Source of the DNA: Sulfuriferula sp047300855
GTDB lineage: Bacteria > Pseudomonadota > Gammaproteobacteria > Burkholderiales > Sulfuriferulaceae
Assembly: GCF_047300855.1 (NCBI RefSeq)
Contig: NZ_CP170197.1
Location: 1,240,001 to 1,304,000 of the forward strand
DNA length: 64,000 nt
Direction of reading: 5' to 3'
Part shown: positions 1 through 7,965 of the stretch, piece after piece
Layout: each line of letters opens with the position of its first letter
How positions within the stretch are numbered: position 1 is the first letter of the stretch
Translations under genes and position numbers: made by a program
Notes under the pieces: model-generated
Seen by the model: only the letters and a program-made list of their open reading frames with translations
Told to the model about the DNA's origin: nothing
Database searches by the model: none

Positions 1-1
1 C

Positions 2-97
2 TTTGTGAAGGAAAGCAAGCACGAAGCACTGGCCGACATTTACGATTCCATCGTCGAACTCAAATTTTATCGCGACAACTTCATCAACCTGGCGTAA
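2..97 (+). CDS. 3' end of an upstream gene (partial)
   Basis: An open frame enters from the left edge and ends in TAA at 95-97, two bases before the ATG of the next gene. The visible 31 residues end in KFYRDNFINLA and look like normal coding sequence. I do not recognise the protein from this fragment. The tight spacing suggests it is co-transcribed with the downstream protease gene. Confidence 0.6.
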   Translation, partial: FVKESKHEALADIYDSIVELKFYRDNFINLA

Positions 98-99
98 AT

Positions 100-615
100 A
101 TGGGCGAAAATCCGCATCGCCGCGGCGGTCTCATCATGCTGACGATCGCCTGGGCGTTATTGTTTGCCGGTGCTTATTGGTATTTTCAACTGCGCCTGAC
201 GCACAATGCCAACCCCAATCGTGCCGAAGTTCTGGCTCTCCAGCACGGTGAAGTGCGCCTGCAACGCAATCAGGATGGGCATTATCTGGCACAAGGCAAA
301 ATCAATGGCCATACCGTCACGTTTCTGGTGGACACCGGAGCGACGCGAGTTGCCATGTCGCCGCAGCTGGCACAAAAACTGGCTTTGGTAGCCGGCTCTG
401 CGGTCAACGTACAAACTGCCAATGGCGCCACGCGCGCCTACCAGGCGCGGTTGCAAACGGTGCGACTGGGTTCGATCGAGGTGCATGATGTGGCAGCATT
501 GATTACCACCGGGCTGGATGACAACACAGTATTGCTGGGGATGAGCTTCCTGAAGCGGATGGAATTCAGCCAGCGCGGTTCCGAACTCACGCTCAAGCCA
601 CTGAGCCATATTTGA
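100..615 (+). CDS. retropepsin-like aspartic protease, membrane anchored
   Basis: 171 residues. An N-terminal hydrophobic segment (about residues 13-30) should anchor the protein in the inner membrane, with the rest in the periplasm. The segment VDTGATRVAMS carries the catalytic D-T-G triad of clan AA (retroviral-type) aspartic proteases, and a hydrophobic LLGMSFL strand follows near the C-terminus, as in the TIGR02281 family. Retropepsin-like enzymes act as dimers because each chain supplies one catalytic Asp. The substrate is unknown. The start at 100 lies two bases after the upstream stop; an internal ATG at 136 (MLTIAW) is a possible alternative. Confidence 0.85.
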   Translation: MGENPHRRGGLIMLTIAWALLFAGAYWYFQLRLTHNANPNRAEVLALQHGEVRLQRNQDGHYLAQGKINGHTVTFLVDTGATRVAMSPQLAQKLALVAGSAVNVQTANGATRAYQARLQTVRLGSIEVHDVAALITTGLDDNTVLLGMSFLKRMEFSQRGSELTLKPLSHI

Positions 616-646
616 TCGTATAGGCGAACGCTATTTCAGGCCAAAC

Positions 647-1378
647 TCAGAATTTCTCATCCGCTGCAAGATAACGCCACTGCCCGACGGGCAAGTCGCC
701 CAGCTTCACAGCACCGATGCGCACGCGTTTCAGGCCCACCACCTTGAGTCCTACCAATTCGCACATGCGGCGAATCTGGCGCTTTTTTCCTTCGCGCAGG
801 ATAAAGCTCAATTGATCCTGGTTCTGCCAGCTTACCCGTGCCGGACGCAACGCCACATCATCAAGTTTCAAGCCGTGGTTGAGCAATTTGAGCCCTTCAG
901 TACTGAGCTTTCCTTGCACCCGCACCAGATATTCCTTGTCCACGCTCGAATCATCACCGATCAGCTGTTTGGCAATTCGTCCATCCTGTGTCAGCACCAG
1001 CAAACCCGTGGAATCAATATCCAGCCGCCCGGCAGGTGCCAGTCCGCGCGCGTGTTCGTTGGAAAAACGTATCCCGGAGCGGTCGTCAGCGTAATGATTG
1101 GGTGCTGTCACCAGCGTTGCAGCGGGTTTGTAGCCATCCTCCGCCTGGGCAGACACAAATCCCACCGGCTTGTTCAGCAAAATCGTCACCCGACTGCCTT
1201 GTTCGTGCTGCGCTTGCCGGGCCAACTCGATGCTGCAATCCGGCGACACCTTGCTTCCCAGCTCATTGACCAGTATGCCGTCCACCTTCACCCAGCCGCG
1301 TTCAATATAAACATCCGCCTCGCGGCGCGAGCACAGACCACGTTCAGACATGAGTTTGGAGAGTCGAATGGTGTCCAC
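647..1378 (-). CDS. rluF: 23S rRNA pseudouridine synthase, RluF-like (RsuA family)
   Basis: 243 residues from a GTG start. An S4 RNA-binding domain comes first (RLSKLMSERGLCSRREAD), then the RsuA/RluB/E/F catalytic domain with GRLDIDSTGLLVLTQDG, whose Asp in GRLD is the catalytic nucleophile. The C-terminus (KRQIRRMCELVG, then LGDLPVGQWRYL) matches RluF more closely than RsuA. The family isomerises a uridine in rRNA; RluF of E. coli modifies U2604 of 23S rRNA. The reading frame extends upstream to 1435, but that codon is TTG and the extra residues have no counterpart in the family, so the GTG at 1378 is preferred. The subfamily assignment is by eye. Confidence 0.85.
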   Translation of the reverse strand: MDTIRLSKLMSERGLCSRREADVYIERGWVKVDGILVNELGSKVSPDCSIELARQAQHEQGSRVTILLNKPVGFVSAQAEDGYKPAATLVTAPNHYADDRSGIRFSNEHARGLAPAGRLDIDSTGLLVLTQDGRIAKQLIGDDSSVDKEYLVRVQGKLSTEGLKLLNHGLKLDDVALRPARVSWQNQDQLSFILREGKKRQIRRMCELVGLKVVGLKRVRIGAVKLGDLPVGQWRYLAADEKF

Positions 1379-1481
1379 AATGCAGGCCAGTTCAAAAGCC
1401 GGAATTTTACGCGACACTCGGCAGAATGCGCGCAATTTGTTTGACTGAAAAAGCCCGCTGTGATTAAATGCGCGCCTTATT

Positions 1482-1556
1482 GGGCGGTTAGCTCAGTGGT
1501 AGAGCACTGCCTTCACACGGCAGGGGTCGCAAGTTCAAACCTTGCACCGCCCACCA
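1482..1556 (+). tRNA. tRNA-Val (anticodon CAC), CCA encoded
   Basis: A full cloverleaf can be drawn. The acceptor stem pairs GGGCGGT with ACCGCCC. The D arm is followed by the anticodon stem CTGCC/GGCAG around the loop TTCACAC, giving anticodon CAC. The T arm contains GTTCAAA, and the CCA end is encoded. The gene is the integration target of two elements: its 3' 45 bases, from the anticodon loop to CCA, recur at 11006 and 17939. Because the element junction recreates the 3' end, the tRNA stays intact. Confidence 0.97.
1512..1556 (+). repeat. attachment site copy 1 (inside tRNA-Val)
   Basis: A 45-bp segment from the anticodon loop to the CCA end. It is identical to 11006-11050 and 17939-17983. 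This is the usual footprint of a tyrosine integrase that crosses over in an anticodon loop. It is the left boundary of element 1. Confidence 0.95.
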
Positions 1557-1626
1557 GCAATAACATAGTTAAAACAACAGCTTACAATAGTCCAGCCTGG
1601 TGCTGGATTTTTTGTGTCTGGATGAA

Positions 1627-1646
1627 AGTAAGCAGATAGTAAGCAG
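1627..1646. promoter_or_regulatory. probable integrase arm sites, left end of element 1
   Basis: AGTAAGCAG occurs twice (1627-1635 and 1638-1646), 70 bases inside the element from the tRNA. The same 9-mer occurs twice at the other end (10868-10876, 10875-10883) and once inverted (10810-10818). Short repeats near both ends of an integrated element are typical arm-type binding sites of tyrosine integrases; the function is inferred. Confidence 0.6.
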
Positions 1647-1706
1647 TAGTCCAACAAAAACCCGGCACGCGGCCGGGAAATTCGGGTTCAGGTTGGAATT
1701 AGCGGG

Positions 1707-1889
1707 TCACGGGGTGGGCTTCAATCGCATCATCTCGTCCCCAATTATTTTGCCGAAGGCTTTGCGCAGGATCGCGCCTTCCGCCTCGCTGACTTCGTTG
1801 TCGTCGAGGGCACGGGCGACGCCAGCTAGAGCCGTAAGCTGTTCACCGATGCTTGTGGCCTCGCGCATCTGCCGCCGCAGATCAATCAT
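1707..1889 (-). CDS. small unknown protein of element 1
   Basis: 60 residues starting MIDLRRQMREATS, with an acidic, helical-looking middle. I do not recognise it. The ATG at 1889 is preceded by GGAAAG at a good distance, so it is preferred over the GTG at 1955, which would overlap the upstream gene by 13 bases. It is the last gene before the tRNA-proximal end and probably the last of the late-type transcript that also carries the capsid gene. Confidence 0.5.
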   Translation of the reverse strand: MIDLRRQMREATSIGEQLTALAGVARALDDNEVSEAEGAILRKAFGKIIGDEMMRLKPTP

Positions 1890-1942
1890 TTTTGGACTTT
1901 CCAGTGCTGGTGAACTCACGCTATGCAGCCGCCTCTTGTGGC

Positions 1943-2689
1943 CTATCTTCTGCACGGCAAGCGAATTACATTGGCCCCAGGGTCGTCAAGTTCTGCATCT
2001 TGCAGGTCGCCTCTATCTATCCAGGACAGCAACTGCTTGAAGTGTTCGCCGATTCCTCGATCGGCAGCAGCATCGAAACGATATGCGCTGCAGTTTAGGC
2101 GATCAGCAACAATGTTTTCGCAAGTGGCCACCAGCCACCGGATATCGTCTCTTATCTCTTGCCTGGAGACCGTCGCCAGTTGAATTTGTATCCGCTTCAG
2201 ATCGTCTTGCTCCTGTTGCGCCCGGCGTTCCGCAATTTTACGGAGGGAGCGCTCGTGGTACTCCTTATGAATCAATTTAAGGCTTTTCGATTGCTCCGCC
2301 GTGGCTGGCATTGTCACCTCGAAGGTCGTACTCGACGCCCGTTTGATGGTGATGAGGTCGGCGTTGAATTTTCTGCCGCGCCTGTTCCCGTGAAACAGCT
2401 CGGGGCCATCGTCGCCAAAGAAAACGGTTTGTGAAACCTTGTTGTTGCCGGGCAGGCCGGGCAACCAGTCGAGTCGCAGCAGGCCATGCGCTGCCAGAGA
2501 TTCGGCGTTGCCACGGCAGCACCAACGGCTGCCGCATCCTTCAACCAATATTGGCCCGAATGGGGTTTGAATTGTGAAGGTGGCATGGCCGAGCTCGTTT
2601 TCTGTTACGCCAATATTAGGAAGGGCTATCCGTGGCACGCCTGAAATGCAGCGCGTGATTGTTACAAGAGTAGAATGATTTGCAGACAT
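1943..2689 (-). CDS. unknown protein of element 1
   Basis: 248 residues, no recognised domain. The N-terminal half is mixed and contains GCGSRWCCRGN, a Cys pair that could bind metal. The C-terminal half (from about residue 120) is charged and helical with a likely coiled coil (RKIAERRAQQEQDDLKRIQI). The start MSANHSTLVTIT at 2689 has AAAGGAA upstream and is chosen over a longer frame beginning at 2788. It lies downstream of the capsid-like gene in the same direction, so a role in particle formation or helper interference is possible but not shown. Confidence 0.65.
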   Translation of the reverse strand: MSANHSTLVTITRCISGVPRIALPNIGVTENELGHATFTIQTPFGPILVEGCGSRWCCRGNAESLAAHGLLRLDWLPGLPGNNKVSQTVFFGDDGPELFHGNRRGRKFNADLITIKRASSTTFEVTMPATAEQSKSLKLIHKEYHERSLRKIAERRAQQEQDDLKRIQIQLATVSRQEIRDDIRWLVATCENIVADRLNCSAYRFDAAADRGIGEHFKQLLSWIDRGDLQDAELDDPGANVIRLPCRR

Positions 2690-2812
2690 AATGTGAGTTC
2701 CTTTCACGTTGTGTTTAGTGCGGGGGTCGTGCTTCAACACGATTTCCGCACGCCCACAATACACCCGCCCCGATAGATTGCAAACCACCCCGCCAGAATC
2801 GACGCAGCTCGT

Positions 2813-3139
2813 TTATTCAGGCTGGCTGGCATCGCTACCCCAACCCAGCGCATTTAACGCCTTGTGGACGTGCTGGGGGTGCCCCAACATCGCTGCGGCA
2901 AAGCGCGCGCTGCCGCTATCCGGGAACAGGGCGCATTGATATTTGTCCGGACGTTCCAGCGCGCGATCCCCTGCGCGGGAGAGTCGCTTGAACCGGGCAA
3001 CGGCGGGCAGCAATCGGTTTTGAGCGACACAGCGTTCGCAGAGTCCCAGGACGCCGTGCACCGTGCCGTCGTTCGAGCTCGCAGCGAGGCACGCGGCGAG
3101 CCGGATCATGGGCAAGTCGCAGGACGGGCAGCGCTTCAT
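2813..3139 (-). CDS. small zinc-ribbon-like protein of element 1
   Basis: 108 residues beginning MKRCPSCDLPMIRLAAC. Two Cys pairs, CPSC near the N-terminus and CERC about 30 residues later, would make a treble-clef or ribbon-type zinc site. The C-terminal half is arginine-rich and has no recognised domain. The start at 3139 follows AAGGA by a few bases; a longer frame to 3172 lacks such a signal. The role is unknown. Confidence 0.6.
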   Translation of the reverse strand: MKRCPSCDLPMIRLAACLAASSNDGTVHGVLGLCERCVAQNRLLPAVARFKRLSRAGDRALERPDKYQCALFPDSGSARFAAAMLGHPQHVHKALNALGWGSDASQPE

Positions 3140-3366
3140 CCAAATTCCTTGCTGTACAGCGAGTCGGATCATGAGGTCATGTTTGGTGTGTGCCGTAACC
3201 CTGCTTTTTACACAGGATGGAGGTCACTTCCAGGCGCTATATGCCGTCGCCTGCCTGCCGTGCCCATGGTTGGAGGCCTTCCGCTTTCGGGTTATGGGTC
3301 GCGGCTCTCTACCCGATGCGGCTCCCCGCTCATCGCGAATACGATGGCACGGGGCCCGGTTGCGAT

Positions 3367-3825
3367 TTAAATTTCATCATCCGCCCGGTCAAGCTGGGGC
3401 GAGGCGAGTGGATCTGCGCTCACGTCATCGTCCGGCCCGGTATGCGCCAGCGGTGCGATCAACAGGTGGTGCCTGAGCAAGTGCTCGGCCGGGATCGCTG
3501 GCAAACCGGCAAAACGCTGGAACGCAGCGAGTTGAACAAGCTGTGGCACGGCCTCGGCCGCAAGCTGCGCTTCCAGGTCGGCAGCGCGCCTATTCCAATA
3601 CGCGCGCCGTGCAATTTCGCACGCCTCCCAGGCAGCGCCGGACGCACGCTCCGCATCGCGCGCTGCAAGCCGGGTGCGGGTGATATCGCCCGGACAATCG
3701 CCCGCACGGGCTGCGGCCAGCGCATCGAGGGCGCGGCCGAGTTCGGCCTCGATGCGCTTGAATTCCTTCACCGCGCTAGCGTAGGAGCCGCGCAGTTTTT
3801 CAGGTTCAGATTGGAGCGCAAACAT
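3367..3825 (-). CDS. coiled-coil protein next to the capsid gene
   Basis: 152 residues, alanine- and arginine-rich, predicted mostly helical (residues 5-90) with an acidic tail ending in ASPQLDRADDEI. No family recognised. The ATG at 3825 comes directly after the stop of the capsid-like gene at 3827, so the two are translated from one message. Small helical proteins beside phage capsid genes are often scaffolding, decoration or head-completion proteins; here that is only positional inference. Confidence 0.65.
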   Translation of the reverse strand: MFALQSEPEKLRGSYASAVKEFKRIEAELGRALDALAAARAGDCPGDITRTRLAARDAERASGAAWEACEIARRAYWNRRAADLEAQLAAEAVPQLVQLAAFQRFAGLPAIPAEHLLRHHLLIAPLAHTGPDDDVSADPLASPQLDRADDEI

Positions 3826-3826
3826 A

Positions 3827-4867
3827 TTAGACCCCGCCCTTGATCGCCGTGCGCGACAGTGCAACCACGCCAAGGTCGGCGCGCACGCCGATCAATGTGC
3901 CGTCGCGCGATTTCGAGCCGTCGTTTTTTGCGGGTTCCACCATGACCGGCCATTTCGCGCCGGTCAGACGTAACAGGCCGATAACAGGCGCCACGTCGGG
4001 GCTCGGCAAAAGATACCATCGGCCAACGGCCAGCCAGGGCGATGCGACAACCTTAAGATCGAGACCCGCGTCGCGCACCAGGCGCCGTGCGAGAAGCTCC
4101 ATGCGTCCCTCGACGAGCAACACAGCGGCGTCGAAATTGGACACTGCGCCGAAAGGATCGGCCAGGCTGCGCAGCTGGCCCATAGCAAGGCCCAGGTTCG
4201 TTTCGTCGAAGGCGGCTGCCAACACGTTGCCGTGTGCCGCGTCGAACATCAGTTCGGCGTCTGCCAGAGCCGGGTTTGATTCGAGCAGGGCGTATACCTC
4301 CCAGGCTTCGCGCCGGGCTGCGCTGCTACCAAAATTGGCGAACGCACTGGCGATGAGGCCGATGTCGTCGGTGAGCAGCAGCTGGCGGGAGATGAGAATA
4401 TTGCGGCCATACGTGGCGAGCTTGGCTGACAGTCCAGGCAGGTCAGCCAGGCCAGCGTCCAGGTATTCCCCGATCTCGTCGGCAGGCAGTAAATCTGATT
4501 CGATTCGCGCCATCGGGAATTGATGCGGCATGAAATTCGGAACATCGAGGCGTGCGGCGAGCTGTTCGTGCTGCATGGACACAGCCATCCGGGTGTAGGT
4601 GGCCACGCGCAAGATGTCGGACAGGGCATTGCCGAAATCGGGCAGGCCAAAACCTGCGGACGGCTGGCGGCCTGCGGCGGACGGGCTGCGAGTGAGGGTT
4701 TCTTTGTCGGCAACGAATTTCGCCAACACGGGCAGCAGCTTGTCGCCGCCAGCAGCCAATGTGCAAGCGTCTGGATGGCAGATTGGATCGTTTGCGCTCA
4801 ACAACCCGGCACGAATCATTGCTGCATCGCGGTGGGCTTGTACAAAATCACGTGGGTTCAGGTTCAT
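3827..4867 (-). CDS. HK97-fold major capsid protein (Mu gpT / protease-capsid fusion type)
   Basis: 346 residues. From about residue 125 the protein matches the capsid part of the phage protease-major capsid fusion/Mu-like head protein family as I remember it: YGRNILISRQLLLTDDIG, then FGSSAARREAWEVYALLESN, LMFDAAHGNVLAAA and a C-terminal DGTLIGVRADLGVVALSRTA. The family assembles the icosahedral head. No ClpP- or HK97-type protease domain precedes it, and the first 70 residues could act as a scaffold-like delta region. The ATG at 4867 has AAGGAAAAA upstream. It is the only clear structural gene in the island, which is unusual. Identification is by motif memory, not by search. Confidence 0.8.
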   Translation of the reverse strand: MNLNPRDFVQAHRDAAMIRAGLLSANDPICHPDACTLAAGGDKLLPVLAKFVADKETLTRSPSAAGRQPSAGFGLPDFGNALSDILRVATYTRMAVSMQHEQLAARLDVPNFMPHQFPMARIESDLLPADEIGEYLDAGLADLPGLSAKLATYGRNILISRQLLLTDDIGLIASAFANFGSSAARREAWEVYALLESNPALADAELMFDAAHGNVLAAAFDETNLGLAMGQLRSLADPFGAVSNFDAAVLLVEGRMELLARRLVRDAGLDLKVVASPWLAVGRWYLLPSPDVAPVIGLLRLTGAKWPVMVEPAKNDGSKSRDGTLIGVRADLGVVALSRTAIKGGV

Positions 4868-4939
4868 GGTATTTTTTCCTTCGGTGTGGTGGTGAAAACG
4901 ATCATGAGCATTCTTCAGTGACACGTCAGAGATTTCTTG

Positions 4940-5347
4940 TCACCGGATATCCAGAAGTCGAAATAAATGGCGGCGGCTGGTGATCGGCCTCGCACCACTT
5001 TCGCAAGCCGACAGCAGGTGCAGCTCGACCTCATCGAGCTGACCGGCGAGACCGCGCCGATACAGTGGCAGCTTGGCAGACTGAAAGCGCCGCAGCCTGG
5101 CCGCAAGCTCTCCGGCCAAGTCCCAGGCAGACAGGTCGCGCTGGGCGCGTAGCACCTCTGCGGCTGCCCTCAGCGAGCCATCACGCCAGCGCATACGGTG
5201 GGCATGCGTCAGGCCAAGCGCGGCCTCCAGCGGCATGCCGCGCCGCGCCCATTGCCTAAGTCCGTCTGCAAACCACTCCCAGTCCTCCGTAGTCGGCGGG
5301 TTTCCAGCGATGATGCTTTCGACAATTTGGAAGGCATCGCGGCTCAT
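4940..5347 (-). CDS. unknown protein between HTH and capsid genes
   Basis: 135 residues, tryptophan-rich N-terminus (TTEDWEWFADGLRQWARRG) and arginine-rich helical body. No family recognised. Its ATG overlaps the stop of the upstream HTH gene by four bases, so it is translationally coupled to it, and the capsid gene follows after about 70 bases. Position suggests a particle-related or regulatory job. Confidence 0.7.
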   Translation of the reverse strand: MSRDAFQIVESIIAGNPPTTEDWEWFADGLRQWARRGMPLEAALGLTHAHRMRWRDGSLRAAAEVLRAQRDLSAWDLAGELAARLRRFQSAKLPLYRRGLAGQLDEVELHLLSACESGARPITSRRHLFRLLDIR

Positions 5348-6129
5348 TCCCCGCCCTCTCCTTTTTTACCGTGAAGCGCGTCGAGGCTGGCAGCCTGTAA
5401 CGCTGCATCGAGGGCGGCGAATTCAGCGGCAGTGGCGGGATCAGCCCGTAACGCTGCATCGAGCGCGGCCATTTCGGCATCTTCGGCATCCAGTTCCAGA
5501 TTCAGAAAATGCCGATCGAGCTCCCGATCGAGCGCGGCCATTTCGGGGTCGGCGATATTGCCGAGCTGCACATCAGCGGCCTCGTCTGCGGCAAGCTCCA
5601 ATCGATTCAGGATTGCCGGCCAGTCGGCGGTCGGGGCGGCGCGCAGTTCGTCGGCTGCGGCGACGATCGAGGATTTCAGGATTTCGAGGGCACGCGCAGC
5701 GGAGGCGATCCAGGCTTCCCCGCCCGCGATGCTTTTCTCCGCATTCCGCAACGCGGCCTCCGCGGTGGTGGCGCGATCCTCGGCGCTGGCGAGGTTTTGC
5801 CGCAGCTCCAGTGCATCCGTCACAGCCTGGCGCAGCACGCGCGAGCGCAGCCGGCCGGGGCTGGTGTTGCGCAACACGTCCTGAATCGCGCGGCGCACGT
5901 CAAGCAGGCCGTCGAGCGTGTTGATCGTCACTTTCCCGTCGCGAATCCAGGTCGAGACGGTTTGTTTCGAGACGCCCAGCATCCGGGCAAACTCGGCAGG
6001 CCGCACGCGTATGGCGAGCAGCTCTTTGTGATTCATCAGGAAACCCAGCTCAGGCTGGGGGGTGGCGTCACTTTTCGTGCGATTCGTCATATCGTCAGCA
6101 CCAGTGTTGCCAATGCAAATGATTTTCAT
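5344..6129 (-). CDS. HTH protein, terminase-small-subunit-like, with acidic repeats
   Basis: 261 residues. Residues about 40-75 form a helix-turn-helix (EFARMLGVSKQTVSTWIRDG) like those of Nu1/TerS-type packaging proteins and phage regulators. A long helical stretch follows (about 95-160). The C-terminus has three near-repeats of the form MAALDxxL (EMAALDREL, EMAALDAAL, EFAALDAAL), giving an acidic, alanine-rich tail. The gene is the first after the iteron array and heads the capsid transcript. It could be a packaging-specificity protein or a transcription regulator; the sequence alone does not decide. Starts at 6090 or 6036 are also possible. Confidence 0.7.
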   Translation of the reverse strand: MKIICIGNTGADDMTNRTKSDATPQPELGFLMNHKELLAIRVRPAEFARMLGVSKQTVSTWIRDGKVTINTLDGLLDVRRAIQDVLRNTSPGRLRSRVLRQAVTDALELRQNLASAEDRATTAEAALRNAEKSIAGGEAWIASAARALEILKSSIVAAADELRAAPTADWPAILNRLELAADEAADVQLGNIADPEMAALDRELDRHFLNLELDAEDAEMAALDAALRADPATAAEFAALDAALQAASLDALHGKKGEGGE

Positions 6130-6157
6130 CCTAGAAATACCGCGAGCTCGAATAGAC

Positions 6158-6178
6158 CCCCAGCGCTTCGCGCTGGGG
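6158..6178. promoter_or_regulatory. GC-rich hairpin upstream of the HTH gene
   Basis: CCCCAGCGC pairs with GCGCTGGGG around a three-base loop. It lies between the iteron array and the start of the HTH gene on the minus strand, so it would fall in the leader of that transcript. There is no T-tract on either side, so it is not a standard terminator. Confidence 0.4.
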
Positions 6179-6193
6179 AGTAACTTCGAGCCG

Positions 6194-6308
6194 TGCGGGG
6201 TCTGCGGGGTTTGCGTGGTCAGTTTTGCCCCATATATATTTTTTGTCTTTCTTTGACACTTTCTTCACCTTGTATAGAAATGACCACGCAAACCCCGCAG
6301 ACCCCGCA
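6194..6308. repeat. inverted iteron array flanking an AT-rich spacer: probable replication origin
   Basis: A perfect 28-bp inverted repeat (6194-6221 and 6281-6308) separated by 59 AT-rich bases. Each arm is three 9-bp units: TGCGGGGTC, TGCGGGGTT and TGCGTGGTC at 6194-6220, mirrored at 6282-6308. The spacer holds CATATATATTTTTT, a good unwinding element. It sits directly downstream of the helicase gene. In staphylococcal pathogenicity islands the origin is described as two iteron sets flanking an AT-rich region next to the rep gene, so an origin is the best reading. An operator for the HTH gene promoter is the alternative. Confidence 0.7.
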
Positions 6309-6309
6309 A

Positions 6310-7965
6310 TTAAATGCATTTCAAAACTTTCCAGAGGGCGACTTTCGAATGCCCGTCCTCGCCGGCCTGCTTAACCTGCATGCCGTCTACGAAGCGGTCT
6401 CGGTGAGCCCTCAACCAGTTGCCGAGCTTGCGCGAGGTGGGTTTTTCGTAGCAGATCATTTGCAGCGCATCGCGCAAATCGGGGTATGCGTAAGCATCAG
6501 ATTGAGGTCGGTACTCCATGCCAGCCTTCAGCAGATCAGAGGCTGTCTTGGGTTCGTTACCGAACGCATCGTTCCATGAACCGAGCAGCAGCCGCATGCC
6601 TTCGAGGTCGGGGTCTTGCTCGCGCAAACCTTCTGACGCCTTCATAGGATCGGCCAAGCCAAGCCAGCCCAGCGGCCGGCGCACCAAGCGGTCCCATTGC
6701 TCGAAGCCACCGAGCGGGTGCCAGTCTTTGACTTCGATTGCTGGCGCACATGCAGCCAGGTAGGCCATCGGGATGGTGAGCGCGGCGCGGATCAGTTCGC
6801 CGCGGTGCTCGAATACATCTTCGAGGTGGTCGCGTGAGAAGGTGCGCTGCTCGGGTCGTTCCTGCCCGCTGTCCATTCGGATCATAACCACGCGGCGCTT
6901 GAGGTCGCCGACAATCGACAAATTGTTGCCGGTCGCCACCATCAGCGCATGCGTCGGGATCGACAGCATGCCGCTGGCGCCGAGCGGCCGCAGCCGGACA
7001 AACTGTTGCGTTGCCACCTGGCAAAGTAGGTCGCCTTTCAGCGGCCGCTCGATATTGTCCAGGGCAATCACGGCGTCACCGGCCAGCAGCACGCCGGCCA
7101 GGCGCTTTTCGGCCTCGGCGTCATCGTGTCCGAGCGACAGCACACTGGCGCGGCGGCCGGTGGCAATGATGGCGAATGTCTCGGCGATCAGTGTTTTGCC
7201 GGTGCCGGGCGTCGGCGCTGTTACTGCCAGCAAAGGGGCGGCGGGGAGCACTCTGCGTAGCAGGCCGGTGATGATGCCGGCAACGGTGGCGACTAAATCC
7301 TCTTCGTAGTCAAACGGGAAAGTCCTCACCAGATCAATCAGCACATACAGCGCGGCCATTGCCTCGGCTTTGCTGGGCTTGGCCGACGGTGGCGACCATC
7401 CGGGAATCGCGGCGCAGGCCTGAAATAGTCCGGTTTCGCTATCGTGTCCGGGCTCATGGATCAGGCGGCCGTCGAGGGTAATTGTCGGCGCTTCAATAAA
7501 GCCAGCCAGCGGTCGCAGTTCCGGCCAGTTGCCGCGTGCCAGGTAGGCGTCGGCGACGCGGCGCGGACAGTCGCACGGCTTGTAGCCTTCAGAGCGCGCC
7601 TCATATCGTTCATGCACGGCCGCAGCGGTCGCCAGCTCAGTCAGGTGAGATCCGTCGACAGGATGCAGCACCAACGCACCACGCGGACGATGCACGCCGC
7701 CAGAGGCCGTTTCCGGGGCTGCATAGACGCGCACCAGGCGGCCGGTGTAGCTGAAAAGATTGTCGCAATGCTCGGCGAGCGCCAGACCAAGCTGGTCGAG
7801 GATTTCTGGAAGCTTGCCGGGGTCGTGGCGGATCACGCGGCGACCAGACGGGTCGAACGTCTCGCCGCCCGGTTTGACCAGGTGCAGGCCTTTTTTGCGG
7901 CGCGGCTTCTTTTCGGACGCCAGCTTGTCGAGGGCAACCGCGCCGCGTTGTTCTATATCGCTCAT
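6310..7965 (-). CDS. AAA+/superfamily 3-type helicase (replication protein)
   Basis: 551 residues. A Walker A motif (APTPGTGKTLIAE, about residue 250) and a Walker B (AVIALDNIE, about 300) are followed by a sensor-like segment ALMVATGNNLSIVGDLKRR. This pattern is seen in satellite and phage helicases that load at an origin. The N-terminal 200 residues have no recognised domain, and the C-terminal part (after about 430) resembles a DNA-binding tail. Its ATG overlaps the upstream CHC2 gene by four bases. Together they likely form a split primase-helicase. The iteron array lies two bases past its stop codon. Confidence 0.8.
   Translation of the reverse strand: MSDIEQRGAVALDKLASEKKPRRKKGLHLVKPGGETFDPSGRRVIRHDPGKLPEILDQLGLALAEHCDNLFSYTGRLVRVYAAPETASGGVHRPRGALVLHPVDGSHLTELATAAAVHERYEARSEGYKPCDCPRRVADAYLARGNWPELRPLAGFIEAPTITLDGRLIHEPGHDSETGLFQACAAIPGWSPPSAKPSKAEAMAALYVLIDLVRTFPFDYEEDLVATVAGIITGLLRRVLPAAPLLAVTAPTPGTGKTLIAETFAIIATGRRASVLSLGHDDAEAEKRLAGVLLAGDAVIALDNIERPLKGDLLCQVATQQFVRLRPLGASGMLSIPTHALMVATGNNLSIVGDLKRRVVMIRMDSGQERPEQRTFSRDHLEDVFEHRGELIRAALTIPMAYLAACAPAIEVKDWHPLGGFEQWDRLVRRPLGWLGLADPMKASEGLREQDPDLEGMRLLLGSWNDAFGNEPKTASDLLKAGMEYRPQSDAYAYPDLRDALQMICYEKPTSRKLGNWLRAHRDRFVDGMQVKQAGEDGHSKVALWKVLKCI

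Noticed and set aside
1943..2788. Longer version of the element 1 unknown gene starting at 2788
   Set aside because: The extra 33 residues have no ribosome site, while the ATG at 2689 has AAAGGAA at correct spacing.
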